From the NCBI GenBank assembly GCA_947448675.1, contig CANFOR010000003.1, forward strand, positions 1 to 39,427: DNA of 39,427 nucleotides, in the 5' to 3' direction. The DNA comes from Betaproteobacteria bacterium (lineage in GTDB: Bacteria; Pseudomonadota; Gammaproteobacteria; Burkholderiales; Burkholderiaceae_C). Shown piece by piece: positions 1 to 9,237 of this stretch (positions are counted from its first letter, which is position 1; every line of letters starts with the position of its first letter). A model generated the notes under the pieces. The model was not told the DNA's origin. It was given only the letters and a program-made list of their open reading frames with translations, and did no database searches. The position numbers and the translations under genes are program-made.

Positions 1-444
1 CAAGACTTCCCCGACGTGCGCTGGGACAAAGAGCTGGTAGACGCCATGACGGCGCGCATGGTCAACCGCCCTGCGAGCATTGACACCGTGGTGGCCACCA
101 ATTTGCACGCCGACGTGCTGAGCGACTTGGCGGCTGCGTTGGCGGGTAGCTTGGGCATAGCCCCCACCGGCAACATTGACCCCTCGCGCCGCTTCCCCAG
201 CATGTTCGAGCCCATCCACGGCTCGGCTTTCGACATCATGGGCAAAGGCTTGGCCAACCCGGTCGGTACCTTCTGGAGTTGCGTGATGCTGCTAGAGCAC
301 CTGGGCGAGCACGCAGCGGCAAAGCAACTCATGGCGGCAATTGAGGCCGTGACGGCCAACCCCGCGCTGCATACTGGCGACCTAGGTGGCACCGCCACCA
401 CGGCGCAGGTGACGCAGGCGGTGTGCGCGCTTTTGAACGCATAG
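1..444 (+). CDS. ttuC: Tartrate dehydrogenase/decarboxylase (isocitrate/isopropylmalate dehydrogenase family), C-terminal part
   Basis: Frame is open from base 1. Protein contains DTVVATNLHADVLSDLAAALAGSLGIAPTGNID and MFEPIHGSAFDIMGKGLANPVGTFWS, typical of tartrate/D-malate dehydrogenases. 5' end is outside the window. Confidence 0.88.
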   Translation, partial: QDFPDVRWDKELVDAMTARMVNRPASIDTVVATNLHADVLSDLAAALAGSLGIAPTGNIDPSRRFPSMFEPIHGSAFDIMGKGLANPVGTFWSCVMLLEHLGEHAAAKQLMAAIEAVTANPALHTGDLGGTATTAQVTQAVCALLNA

Positions 445-489
445 CATTTTTGAAAAACCAAGAACTACAGAATAAATTCGAGACACCGT

Positions 490-1440
490 ATGAAAAAAAT
501 CCTTTCGTATTTAGCGCTTATTTTGGCGGTGCCTATGGCTTGGGCGCAAACCTGCCCCGAGAAAAACCTGCTGTATTGGCAAGCTTTTCCACCCGGCGGC
601 GAGTCCGATTTATCGGCCCGGCACCAGCAAATCATGCTGAAGAAAAAATGCGCAGCGATAGACACCATCGTGCAGTACAAAGCCGGTGCCGGTGGTGGTC
701 TGATGTGGGGGCAAATGAACCAGCTGCCCGGCGACGGCTTGAACATTGTGGGCATCAATTTGCCGCACATCGTGTTCCAGCCTTTAGAGGGCCAGGTGCA
801 ATACAAAACGACCGATGTCGTGCCAGTGTTTTGGTTCCACTACACACCCGACGTGCTGCTAGTGCCCGAGGCCAGTCCGATGAAAAACTTTGCTGACTTT
901 GTCAAAGCCGCCAAAGCCGAGCCGGGCAAAATAAGCCTCGGCGGCTCGGGCTTGAACTCGGCTAACCACGCGGCGCATGAGCGGCTCGACGCCATCTTCA
1001 AAATCAAAACCAATTACATCCCCTACAAGGGCACGGGCGATATGTCTACCGCCGTGCTCGGCGCGCAGGTCGACGGTGCCATGACCTACAGCGCCTTTGC
1101 CATCAACAACAAAGGCCGGGTGCGCGCCCTGGCCATTGCCATGGACAAGCGCCACCCGCTGCTGCCCGATGTGCCCACTTTCAAAGAGCTGGGCGTAGAC
1201 TGGGTCGACGGTGCTTACCGTGGCATCGGTGTGCCCAAGTCCACCCCGCCCGAGGCGCGCAAACGTCTCTCCGACATGTGGATGGCACTCAACAACGAGC
1301 CCGAGATGAAAGAACTGGCCGCCAAAAACGGCTTTGAACTCGTCAACATTGGTCTGGAGCAAATGGACGCCTTCATGAAAGAAAAAACCAAGCTCTACAC
1401 CGAGGCTGCGGCCCTGCTAGGCCTGGGTAAAAAACCCTGA
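490..1440 (+). CDS. Bug/TctC-family tripartite tricarboxylate transporter substrate-binding protein
   Basis: N-terminal signal peptide (MKKILSYLALILAVPMAWAQ) and Bug-like fold motifs (FPPGGESDLSARH, YKGTGDMSTAVLGAQVDGAM, GVPKSTPPEARKRL). Confidence 0.85.
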   Translation: MKKILSYLALILAVPMAWAQTCPEKNLLYWQAFPPGGESDLSARHQQIMLKKKCAAIDTIVQYKAGAGGGLMWGQMNQLPGDGLNIVGINLPHIVFQPLEGQVQYKTTDVVPVFWFHYTPDVLLVPEASPMKNFADFVKAAKAEPGKISLGGSGLNSANHAAHERLDAIFKIKTNYIPYKGTGDMSTAVLGAQVDGAMTYSAFAINNKGRVRALAIAMDKRHPLLPDVPTFKELGVDWVDGAYRGIGVPKSTPPEARKRLSDMWMALNNEPEMKELAAKNGFELVNIGLEQMDAFMKEKTKLYTEAAALLGLGKKP

Positions 1441-1474
1441 ACCGGGCTTGGCCGCGAGGGCTTCAAGCCGAGGG

Positions 1475-2134
1475 TTAAATGCGCCGCCGGCGTGGCACGA
1501 CGCTCAATTGCATGGTGGTTTGTACTGGCGTTGCGCCTACCGTAATGCGCTGAGGCGGCAGGTCGAGCAATTGGTCAGAATGCCAAGTGCGTACCTGCGC
1601 TAGGCCATTGGGCAAGTTTTCAAAGCTGGCAATACCTTCGGCATTGGTGAGCGCGGCCCAGGGCGAGTCGCTCACATAAATATGGCCGCGCATCGACGCA
1701 TGCAAATGGCAACCTAAGAGCACGGCGCCAGCTTTGTTAAAGGTGCTTTCCGCGCTCTCTGCGGCTTTGCCTTCGGGCTTGGCCCCTAAGCGCAGCTCAA
1801 AGCCACCACCGGCGTTGCTGTCAAATTGCGCTAGGCCCGTAGCCGAGCCTCGCACATGGTGTTCCCAGGGGTCGTTGTTTACAAAGCGAATCTTGGCCCC
1901 TACGCTGACGAGCGTTACCAAGGGCGCAAACCGCATTTTTTCTTGGTTGATCGTGGCTTGCAGGGGCAGCGCCACACGGGGCGTGCCTGCTGTAGCGGGT
2001 TGCACCACCACCACGGCGTCGGGTACGGGTTTGCCTTCTTTGTCTAACACGCTAATTTGAACGGTCGCAGCGCTGGCCCATGCACTGGCTGCGCAGAGTA
2101 AGAGCGCGCTGCATCTTTGAATGGTTTTGTACAT
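1475..2134 (-). CDS. Cupredoxin/plastocyanin-like exported protein ('methylamine utilization protein'-like)
   Basis: Start set at MYKTIQRCSALLLCAASAWASA (signal peptide). Contains VSVGAKIRFVNNDPWEHHVRG and GCHLHASMRGHIYVSD, resembling copper-ligand regions. Confidence 0.7.
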   Translation of the reverse strand: MYKTIQRCSALLLCAASAWASAATVQISVLDKEGKPVPDAVVVVQPATAGTPRVALPLQATINQEKMRFAPLVTLVSVGAKIRFVNNDPWEHHVRGSATGLAQFDSNAGGGFELRLGAKPEGKAAESAESTFNKAGAVLLGCHLHASMRGHIYVSDSPWAALTNAEGIASFENLPNGLAQVRTWHSDQLLDLPPQRITVGATPVQTTMQLSVVPRRRRI

Positions 2135-2144
2135 GACTACACCG

Positions 2145-2522
2145 CTATTTGACGATGTGCCAAACTTTGAGGTAGTTGTCGCCAAACTTGTCGCCAGGCT
2201 CTTGGTCTTCAGGCCAGGTGTACAAAGGTTTGCCTTTGTAAGCCCATTGTTTTTGCCCGTTGTCACGCATCACCACGCTCCAGTCGCCGTTGCTTTTGTC
2301 GGCGTCGGCAGCCAACATGGGTGGCCATTTCACGGCGCAGTCGCCGTTGCAAACCGACTTGCCGCTGCCCGCTACATCTTTGTCAAAGGTGTAGAGCGTC
2401 AGGCCTTTGCTATTGACCATCATGCCGTCTTTCATATTGCCAGGAGCTGCAGCGTACATGCTGGCGCAAGCGCTGAGAAAGGCGAGCACTAAGGCAAAGA
2501 ATGCAAAAAATATTTTTCTCAT
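2145..2522 (-). CDS. COG4315-like lipoprotein with secreted repeat
   Basis: Start set at MRKIFFAFFALVLAFLSACAS (lipobox). Contains MVNSKGLTLYTFDKD...CNGDCAVKWPPM...GKPLYTWPEDQEPGDKFGD, typical of this family. Confidence 0.8.
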   Translation of the reverse strand: MRKIFFAFFALVLAFLSACASMYAAAPGNMKDGMMVNSKGLTLYTFDKDVAGSGKSVCNGDCAVKWPPMLAADADKSNGDWSVVMRDNGQKQWAYKGKPLYTWPEDQEPGDKFGDNYLKVWHIVK

Positions 2523-2717
2523 GCGTGTCTCCAGAGGGTGAATTGAGGTTGCGAGCGTCAGTCGCTTGAGGTGGCTTTGTGACAAAAAATAAGACTCCTG
2601 TTTGGCTGTCGAGTTCCTGTTGCAGCCTAGGTGGTCGTTTATATTTGAAACAATATGTATCGATAAGTTGATGCGCACATTGGCCTAGCTCAAGCACAAT
2701 AGCGCCAGGAGACGCCT

Positions 2718-4112
2718 ATGACACCATGCAATCCGCGCCGCCAGCCGCGCGAATTTTTAGAACAGCTTTACCAAGCCGCCGTCACGCGGGCGCTGCCACT
2801 GCACAACACCTCAGCTTATCTGCCCCCGCCGCCCACGCGCGCGAGTGGTGGCCGCACCATCGTGCTGGGCGCGGGCAAGGCGGCGGGGGCGATGGCCCAG
2901 GCGGTCGAGGCGCTGTGGGCTGCGCATGCGGGCTGGGACGCGCCGCTCAGCGGCTTGGTGGTCACACGCTACGGCCACACGCCGCCGCGACCTGCGAGCC
3001 TGGTGGGCCTGGCGCAGCGCATTGAAGTGGTGGAGGCTGCCCACCCCGTGCCCGATGCAGCAGGCCTGGCGGCATCCGAGCGCATCATGGCCATGGCGCA
3101 GGGGCTCACCGAGCATGACCTGGTGCTGTGCCTCATCTCCGGCGGCGGCTCGTCTTTGCTGACCCTGCCGGCGGAGGGTTTGACGCTGGCCGACAAGCAG
3201 CGCATCAACCAAGAACTGCTGGCCAGTGGCGCCAGCATCGGCGAGATGAACTGCGTGCGCAAACACCTCTCGCGCATCAAGGGCGGGCGCTTGGCTGCGG
3301 CCTGTGCGCCTGCGCGCGTGGTGACGCTTGCCATTAGCGATGTGCCAGGTGACGACCCCAGCACCATTGCCAGTGGCCCGACTGTGCCCGACGCCACGAC
3401 TTGCCTCGATGCGCTACAAATTTTAGAGCGCTACACGCACAGCCTGCCTGCCTCGGTGGCCGATTTGCTGCGTAACAATGCCTTAGAAACGCCCAAACCT
3501 GGCGACCCGATTTTTGCTGCGCAAACGGTGCACGTGATCGCCACACCGCAGCAGTCTTTGGAAGCAGCAGCGGTACTGGCGCGGCAAGCGGGCCTGGCGG
3601 CATACATCTTGAGCGACGAAATGGAAGGCGAGTCGCGCGAGGTCGGTAAGGTGCATGCAGCCCTGGCGCGGGCCGTGGCACGCGGCCAAGGCGCATGGCA
3701 AAAACCCTGCGTGATTTTGAGCGGCGGCGAGACCACGGTGACGGTACGCAAGCCTGCTGCCAGCACGCCCGCAATGGGCCTCAGCGCTACGGGCCAAGCG
3801 GCTACCCCAGGCAAGCCTGGCCGGGGAGGCCGCGCAGGCGAGTTTTGCATGGGCCTGGCCCTGGCCCTGCAAGGCCAGGCCAGCGTCTGGGGCTTGGCTG
3901 CTGACACCGACGGCATTGACGGCGTGGAAGACAACGCCGGTACTTTCGTCGCGCCCGACACCCTACGCAAAGCAGAGCAGCTCGGCATGAAAATCAATGA
4001 CTATTTAAGCCGCAACGATGCCTACGGCTACTTCGAACCACTGGGCGATTTGCTCTTCACCGGGCCCACCCATACCAATGTGAACGATTTTCGTGCGCTA
4101 TTGATTTTGTAG
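2718..4112 (+). CDS. ttuD: Glycerate 2-kinase / hydroxypyruvate reductase (MOFRL family)
   Basis: Contains VLGAGKAAGAMAQAVE, CLISGGGSSLLTLPAEGL, SDVPGDDPSTIASGPT, LSGGETTVTV and a C-terminal MOFRL-like DTDGIDG region. The stop codon TAG lies inside repeat copy R2. Confidence 0.92.
   Translation: MTPCNPRRQPREFLEQLYQAAVTRALPLHNTSAYLPPPPTRASGGRTIVLGAGKAAGAMAQAVEALWAAHAGWDAPLSGLVVTRYGHTPPRPASLVGLAQRIEVVEAAHPVPDAAGLAASERIMAMAQGLTEHDLVLCLISGGGSSLLTLPAEGLTLADKQRINQELLASGASIGEMNCVRKHLSRIKGGRLAAACAPARVVTLAISDVPGDDPSTIASGPTVPDATTCLDALQILERYTHSLPASVADLLRNNALETPKPGDPIFAAQTVHVIATPQQSLEAAAVLARQAGLAAYILSDEMEGESREVGKVHAALARAVARGQGAWQKPCVILSGGETTVTVRKPAASTPAMGLSATGQAATPGKPGRGGRAGEFCMGLALALQGQASVWGLAADTDGIDGVEDNAGTFVAPDTLRKAEQLGMKINDYLSRNDAYGYFEPLGDLLFTGPTHTNVNDFRALLIL
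3413..3466 (+). repeat. GCT-N11-AGC repeat copy R1 (inside ttuD)
   Basis: Core gctacaaattttagagc (3413-3429); CGCA exactly 6 nt after core; tail ...ggtggccgattt. Encodes LQILERYTH. Confidence 0.75.
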
Positions 4113-4150
4113 CTGCTTAAGCACATAGAATGGGTGTTCCAAGGCATTTT
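4097..4150 (+). repeat. GCT-N11-AGC repeat copy R2 (ttuD 3' end)
   Basis: Core gctattgattttgtagc (4097-4113) contains the ttuD stop TAG; followed by tgcttaagcac. Confidence 0.7.
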
Positions 4151-4174
4151 GTTCGATTTATCGAGGAGAAAACC

Positions 4175-4459
4175 ATGCATATTAGTTTTGCAGAATTTGA
4201 AGCCGCCACCCAAGCCCAAGGCTATCCCGAGGTGTTGGCGCGCGAATGGCTCGCCAACACTGTAGCGGGCGAGCACAGCCACCCCTTTGACGCCAGCGCC
4301 TTGCTGGTGCAAGGCGAAATGTGGCTCACCGTCGATGGCAAAACCCAGCATCTGTTGCCCGGCGACCGCTTTGCCTTGCTGCGCGACACCCTGCACGATG
4401 AACGTTATGGCCCCGAAGGCGCCACCTACTGGGTCGGGCGACGCGGAGCTAGCGCTTGA
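4175..4459 (+). CDS. Cupin-like small protein
   Basis: Short protein with AGEHSHPFDASALLVQGEMWLTVDGKTQHLLPGDRFALL, a cupin-style His/Gly pattern. Start set at MHISFAEF after GGAG. Confidence 0.7.
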   Translation: MHISFAEFEAATQAQGYPEVLAREWLANTVAGEHSHPFDASALLVQGEMWLTVDGKTQHLLPGDRFALLRDTLHDERYGPEGATYWVGRRGASA

Positions 4460-7452
4460 GCTGGCTGCGCTGGCTGTATGCGGCGCTCTGCCTCTGTGCG
4501 GTGGGCCCTGCCTTGGCGCAAGATGCGCAGCTCGACGCCAGCTTTCGCCGCGTTAGCCCACAAGAGCAGCAGCGGCTCGAAGCCGTGCTGGCCGCGCCGG
4601 TGCCACAAGGGGCCACGCCCGAGGCGCTGGACAAACACTTTGTGGAGAAAGAAGTCGCGGCCCAAATGTTGGGCGAGCGCGTCCAGCGTGAAGACACTTT
4701 GCGGGCCTGGGCCGCCGCCGTGCCCAACTGGGTGCCACGCCTGAACTTGGCCTTGACCTACCAGTACCGCCAAGACTACGCGCAAGCTAACCAGTGGATG
4801 CGCGATGCCTGCGCCAACACCGCCAATGCCTGGACCAAGAGTTTTTGCACAGCCCGCTTTGCCGAGATGCTGGCCCAGCAGTTTCAGCCCGAGCAGGCCG
4901 AGCAAAAAGCCGCCGAAGCACGCAGCCAGGTGGCCAGCGCCGAGCCCGGGGCCAAGCAAGTTTGGCAGCAAGTCAACATCGCCCGCGCCAAGTACCAACT
5001 CGACATGGCCCGCTGCACCCTGCTGCGAAATGCAGGCCAGCGCGAGAAGGCCTTGCAAGCCGCCCACGAGGCCGAGCAAAGCGCGCGCTATACCGTGCAA
5101 TTGGTTGCCAAGGAAGGCCGTGCGCAGCGCATCGGCCCGGGGGTGGATTTGTCTGACGCGCTAGCCCGCAGCACCGCCCTGGCGCGCGACCTGGGCCTGT
5201 ACTCCCAGGCCGAAGCGTCTTTGGCCAAGCACCTGCGCGCCGCCAAAGAGCTCGAGCTCCCGTTGGTGCAGCGCATGGCGATTTACGAGAGCGCAGCCAA
5301 CCTGCGCTTTGTCCAGCGCGAGTTTGCTGCTGCAGAAAAGCTGGCACGCCAGGCTGACGAAATCACCGCCAACATGGGCTATGAGCCCACCCACCCTTGG
5401 CGCGTAGCCAAAATGCGCTTGATCTTGCTGAGTATGGGTGGGCAAAAGCATTGGGCGCCAGCGGCGGCCGAGTTGGCCCGGCTCGACGCAGCGGCCAGCA
5501 CCAGCGCCCAGCAAGCCCGCGCCCAAATGGGCTACGAGCGCGGCCTGGTTTACCTGCACACTGGCCGTGGCCCTGAGGCTGCGCCTTTGTTTGCGCAAAG
5601 CGCCCAGAGATACAAGCGCACTTTTGGTGAGCAGCATTTGTTCACCGCCAACGCCCAAGGCTTGCAAGGTGCAGCCCTGTGGCAAAGCGCCGTGCCCGCT
5701 GACAAAGCCAAGGCCTTGGCTTTGCTCAAACTGTCGGTGCAAAACCAGCTCTTGCCCAGCAATGCCGACTACTCTGAAAACCACGGCGTGCGCAAAGAAA
5801 TTCGCGCCGCGATTTTTGCCGCCTACCTCGAAGCCCTGGCCACCACGCCGGGTGAAGACCCCCTGCAAGCCCTGGGCGTGGCCGACTGGGTGCGCGGCGG
5901 CGTGGTGCAAGGCGCGTTGGCCGACGCAGCGGTGCGCTCGGCCGCGCAAGACCCGGCCCTGGCCGAGTGGGTGCGGCAAGACCAAGACGCTAAAAACGAA
6001 ACCGCTGCATTGCGCAATTATTTGCAAGGTGACGCGGGCGACGCGGCCTCGCCATTGCCTGACGTTGCTACCAAAATGAGAGCGCGAATCGCAGAACTGG
6101 AGCGCATTAGAAGCCAATTGCATGCCAAAATCCAGCAGGGATTTCCAGATTACGACCGCCTGGTGCGGCCGCAAGCACCCAGCACGCAAAGCATTCGCCA
6201 GGGCATAGGTGCCAATGAGGCCCTGCTGATGCTTTTGCCCACGCCAGACGCCGTTTACGTCTGGGCCCTGGCTGCGGATGGCGCGCCCGCCTTTGCCCGC
6301 GTGCTCCTGCCGCAAAGCGAATTGGCAGCGCTGGTGCGCGAGCTGCGCCGCACCTTGGCCGAAGACAGCAGTACGCACCGCCCGCCCGACTTCAGCCTGC
6401 GCAACGCCTACGCCATTTACCAGCGCCTGCTGGCCCCTGTAGCCCAAGTATGGGCTGGTAAAAAGCACTTGGTGGTGGCGGCCGGGGGCGAGTTGGGGCA
6501 AATCCCGTTTGGCCTCTTGCTCACCGCGCCGGGGCCCGATGCCAGCGCCACGCGGGTGCCCGGCCAAGGTGTGCCCGCTGCGCAATGGCCCTGGTTGATT
6601 CGGCAAATCGCCATCAGCCACGTGCCCAGCGTGACGGCTTGGCTGGCCACCAAACTGTTTGCCAAAGCGCCTTCAGCGCCCGAGGCTTTGATGGCCTGGG
6701 CCGACCCAATTTTTAAGCTCCATTCAGAAGAAAAAAGGCCTGAGACGCCCGCCAAACGTGCGTTAGCAGCTACAGAAATGGTAGCGCCTATCGCATTGGA
6801 GTTGAGCGAAACGCTGCGCGCCAGGCCCGACTATGGCGACATATTGCCGCGCTTGTTTGACACCGAAGACGAGGTGCTGGAGATCGCCCACTCGCTGCAG
6901 GCCAACCCGCAGACCGACGTGGTCTTGGGCGCGCGGGCTACGCGCGACAGCGTGCTGCTGGCCAGCAGCAGCGGCGCTTTGCGGCGCAAACGGGTGCTGG
7001 CGTTTTCGACCCACGGGCTCAAAGCCAATGACCTACCGGGCCTGGACCAACCGTCTTTGGCCATGGCCGCTACCAGCGCCACGGCGGGCCGTATCCAAAG
7101 CTCTTTGCTGCTGCTGAGCGATGTGCTGGGCCTCAAGCTCAATGCCGACTGGGTGGTGCTTTCGGCCTGCAACACGGCCTCGGCCGACGGTCAAGCCGAC
7201 GAGGCCTTGAGCGGTTTGGCGCGCGGCTTTTTCTATGCTGGCTCGCGCAGCGTGGTGGTGACGCATTGGTCGGTCTACAGTGGCAGCGCCAAAGACTTGA
7301 TGGTGGCGACCTTTGCCCACTACGCGCAAAACCCACAAGCGCCCAAGGCCGAGAGCCTGCGCCAAGCCATGCTCAAAGTCATGGCCAAGCCCTCCTATGG
7401 CCATCCTATCCATTGGGCGCCCTATGCGCTGGTGGGGGACGGTGGGCGCTAA
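4456..7452 (+). CDS. Exported TPR-repeat protein with C-terminal CHAT (caspase-like) domain
   Basis: Signal peptide MSWLRWLYAALCLCAVGPALAQ, long helical/TPR-like region, and a C-terminal CHAT signature: RVLAFSTHGLK (His) and ADWVVLSACNTASADG...LSGLARGFFYAGSRSVVVTHW (Cys). TTG start overlaps the upstream TGA. Confidence 0.85.
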   Translation: MSWLRWLYAALCLCAVGPALAQDAQLDASFRRVSPQEQQRLEAVLAAPVPQGATPEALDKHFVEKEVAAQMLGERVQREDTLRAWAAAVPNWVPRLNLALTYQYRQDYAQANQWMRDACANTANAWTKSFCTARFAEMLAQQFQPEQAEQKAAEARSQVASAEPGAKQVWQQVNIARAKYQLDMARCTLLRNAGQREKALQAAHEAEQSARYTVQLVAKEGRAQRIGPGVDLSDALARSTALARDLGLYSQAEASLAKHLRAAKELELPLVQRMAIYESAANLRFVQREFAAAEKLARQADEITANMGYEPTHPWRVAKMRLILLSMGGQKHWAPAAAELARLDAAASTSAQQARAQMGYERGLVYLHTGRGPEAAPLFAQSAQRYKRTFGEQHLFTANAQGLQGAALWQSAVPADKAKALALLKLSVQNQLLPSNADYSENHGVRKEIRAAIFAAYLEALATTPGEDPLQALGVADWVRGGVVQGALADAAVRSAAQDPALAEWVRQDQDAKNETAALRNYLQGDAGDAASPLPDVATKMRARIAELERIRSQLHAKIQQGFPDYDRLVRPQAPSTQSIRQGIGANEALLMLLPTPDAVYVWALAADGAPAFARVLLPQSELAALVRELRRTLAEDSSTHRPPDFSLRNAYAIYQRLLAPVAQVWAGKKHLVVAAGGELGQIPFGLLLTAPGPDASATRVPGQGVPAAQWPWLIRQIAISHVPSVTAWLATKLFAKAPSAPEALMAWADPIFKLHSEEKRPETPAKRALAATEMVAPIALELSETLRARPDYGDILPRLFDTEDEVLEIAHSLQANPQTDVVLGARATRDSVLLASSSGALRRKRVLAFSTHGLKANDLPGLDQPSLAMAATSATAGRIQSSLLLLSDVLGLKLNADWVVLSACNTASADGQADEALSGLARGFFYAGSRSVVVTHWSVYSGSAKDLMVATFAHYAQNPQAPKAESLRQAMLKVMAKPSYGHPIHWAPYALVGDGGR
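6067..6122 (+). repeat. GCT-N11-AGC repeat copy R3 (inside CHAT gene)
   Basis: gctaccaaaatgagagc gcgaat CGCAgaactggagcgcattagaagccaatt. Confidence 0.7.
6769..6805 (+). repeat. GCT-N11-AGC repeat copy R4 (inside CHAT gene)
   Basis: gctacagaaatggtagc gcctat CGCAttggag. Confidence 0.65.
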
Positions 7453-7483
7453 AGCGCAAGGGCTGCTGTGGTCGGCAAGGCTG

Positions 7484-7903
7484 CTATGCGCACAAGCTGC
7501 GAATAGCCTCGGGTATGGGCATGGCCCGAATTCCCGGCGTGCCGTCGGCGCGCGGGGCCGAGAAGATGCGCACTTCTTGGCATTCCAAAATTAAAGTTTC
7601 GCCGCGCAGCACGCGGTGGCTTTGCACAAAGCTTTTGCCGCGCCATTCGCTGATGGAGCTGTGGATGTGCAGCACGTCGCCGTAGCTGGCGGTGGCGACA
7701 AAGCGGGCGTGGGTGTCAACCAAGGGCGTGCCGTTGATGCCTAAAGTTTGCTCGGTCTCGTGCCAGGGCGGCACGCCGCATTGCACGAAGAAGTGGCGCG
7801 AGGCGGCGTCGATCCAGCGGAAGAAATTAGGGAACCAGACGATGCGCGCCGGGTCGCAGTCGCCAAACTCCACGTGTACGCGGTAGATGCTTTCTTTGCT
7901 CAT
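7484..7903 (-). CDS. Acyl-CoA thioesterase, 4-hydroxybenzoyl-CoA thioesterase/YbgC-like hotdog fold
   Basis: Contains VEFGDCDPARIVWFPNFFRWIDAAS, the hotdog thioesterase active-site motif. Confidence 0.88.
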   Translation of the reverse strand: MSKESIYRVHVEFGDCDPARIVWFPNFFRWIDAASRHFFVQCGVPPWHETEQTLGINGTPLVDTHARFVATASYGDVLHIHSSISEWRGKSFVQSHRVLRGETLILECQEVRIFSAPRADGTPGIRAMPIPEAIRSLCA

Positions 7904-7917
7904 AAAACGCTAGCACG

Positions 7918-9219
7918 CTAGCCCATGCGGCCGGGCAACCACAGCGCGATGATGGGGAAGGCGATCAAGATGATGAGGCGAATGATGTCGGTCGCTACAA
8001 AGGGCAAAACGCCTTTGAAAATGGTGGTAAAGCTCACGTCTTTCACCACGCTTTTGATGACGAAGACGTTCATGCCCACTGGCGGGTGGATCAGCCCCAG
8101 CTCCACCGTCATGACGATGATGATGCCAAACCAAATCGGGTCAAAACCCATGGCCACCACCACCGGGAAGATGATGGGCACGGTGAGAATAATCATGGCC
8201 ATGGCGTCCATCAAGCAGCCCAGCACCAAGTACATGAGCATGATGAGCGCCAACACGCCATAGCGCCCCACGCCCAGGCCCGTGAGGAAGGCGGTAAGCT
8301 TTTGCGGGCTTTGCGTGATGGTTAAAAAATAACCAAACAGCAACGCACCGATTAGCACCGTGAACACCGCTGCGGCGGTGCGGGTGGCCGACAGCAGGGC
8401 CTCTTTGATTTTGGGGCCGTCGAGTTTGCGCCGTACCAGGCCCAAAATAAACGCGCCGCTGGCTCCCACGCCGCCGGCCTCGGTGGGCGTGAAGAAGCCG
8501 CCGTACAAACCACCGATGACAAAGATGAAGAGCACCAGCGGCGCCCACACGGCTTTGACGTCTTGCAGTCGTTCGTTCCAAGGCTTGAGCTCGCCTGCAG
8601 GCAACCAGTTGGGCCGCACGCGCACGATGATGGCAATGGTCAGCACGTACATCAGCATGGCCAGCAAGCCCGGCAAAATGCCCGCCATGAAAAGCTTACC
8701 AATGTCTTGCTGGGTCAAGATGGCATAGACCGCTAGCACGGTTGAAGGCGGCAGCATGGCCCCCAGGGTGCCACCCGCAGCGATCACGCCGGTCGAGAAA
8801 GACTGCGGGTAGTTGAAGCGCCGCATCTCGGGGTAGGCCACCGCAGAAAAGGTGGCTGCAGTGGCCACCGAGGAGCCGCAGATGGCGGCAAAGCCACCGC
8901 AGGCAAGCACTGTGGCCACACCCAGGCCACCGCGCAAATGGCCGATCATGGAGTTGGCGGCTTTGAACAGCTCGCGGCTCACACCCGAGACGGAAACCAA
9001 AGCGCCCATCAGCATGAACATGGGGATCACGCCAAAGGTGTAGTCGGTGACGGTGCGCATCGAGGTTTGGCCCACTAGCTTGAGCGCCGGGCCGGGGCCG
9101 ACGATGTAGCTGTAGCCGGTAACGCCAACCAAGCCCATGGCCATGCCCACGGGCACGCGCAAGAGCATGAGGACGAAGAGGGAAACAAAGCCCAGCAGGG
9201 CGACAATATCGGTGCTCAA
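7918..9219 (-). CDS. dctM: TRAP transporter large permease (DctM)
   Basis: 433-aa polytopic protein with GFAAICGSSVATAATFSAVAYPEMRR and AGGTLGAMLPPSTVLAVYAILT. Confidence 0.92.
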   Translation of the reverse strand: MSTDIVALLGFVSLFVLMLLRVPVGMAMGLVGVTGYSYIVGPGPALKLVGQTSMRTVTDYTFGVIPMFMLMGALVSVSGVSRELFKAANSMIGHLRGGLGVATVLACGGFAAICGSSVATAATFSAVAYPEMRRFNYPQSFSTGVIAAGGTLGAMLPPSTVLAVYAILTQQDIGKLFMAGILPGLLAMLMYVLTIAIIVRVRPNWLPAGELKPWNERLQDVKAVWAPLVLFIFVIGGLYGGFFTPTEAGGVGASGAFILGLVRRKLDGPKIKEALLSATRTAAAVFTVLIGALLFGYFLTITQSPQKLTAFLTGLGVGRYGVLALIMLMYLVLGCLMDAMAMIILTVPIIFPVVVAMGFDPIWFGIIIVMTVELGLIHPPVGMNVFVIKSVVKDVSFTTIFKGVLPFVATDIIRLIILIAFPIIALWLPGRMG

Positions 9220-9237
9220 AATAGGGTGCCCTGTGGG

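Noticed and set aside
5161-6621. 486-aa minus-strand ORF antisense to the CHAT gene
   Set aside because: Low-complexity Gly/Arg/His/Gln-rich translation with no recognisable domain; a GC-codon-bias shadow of the true + strand gene.
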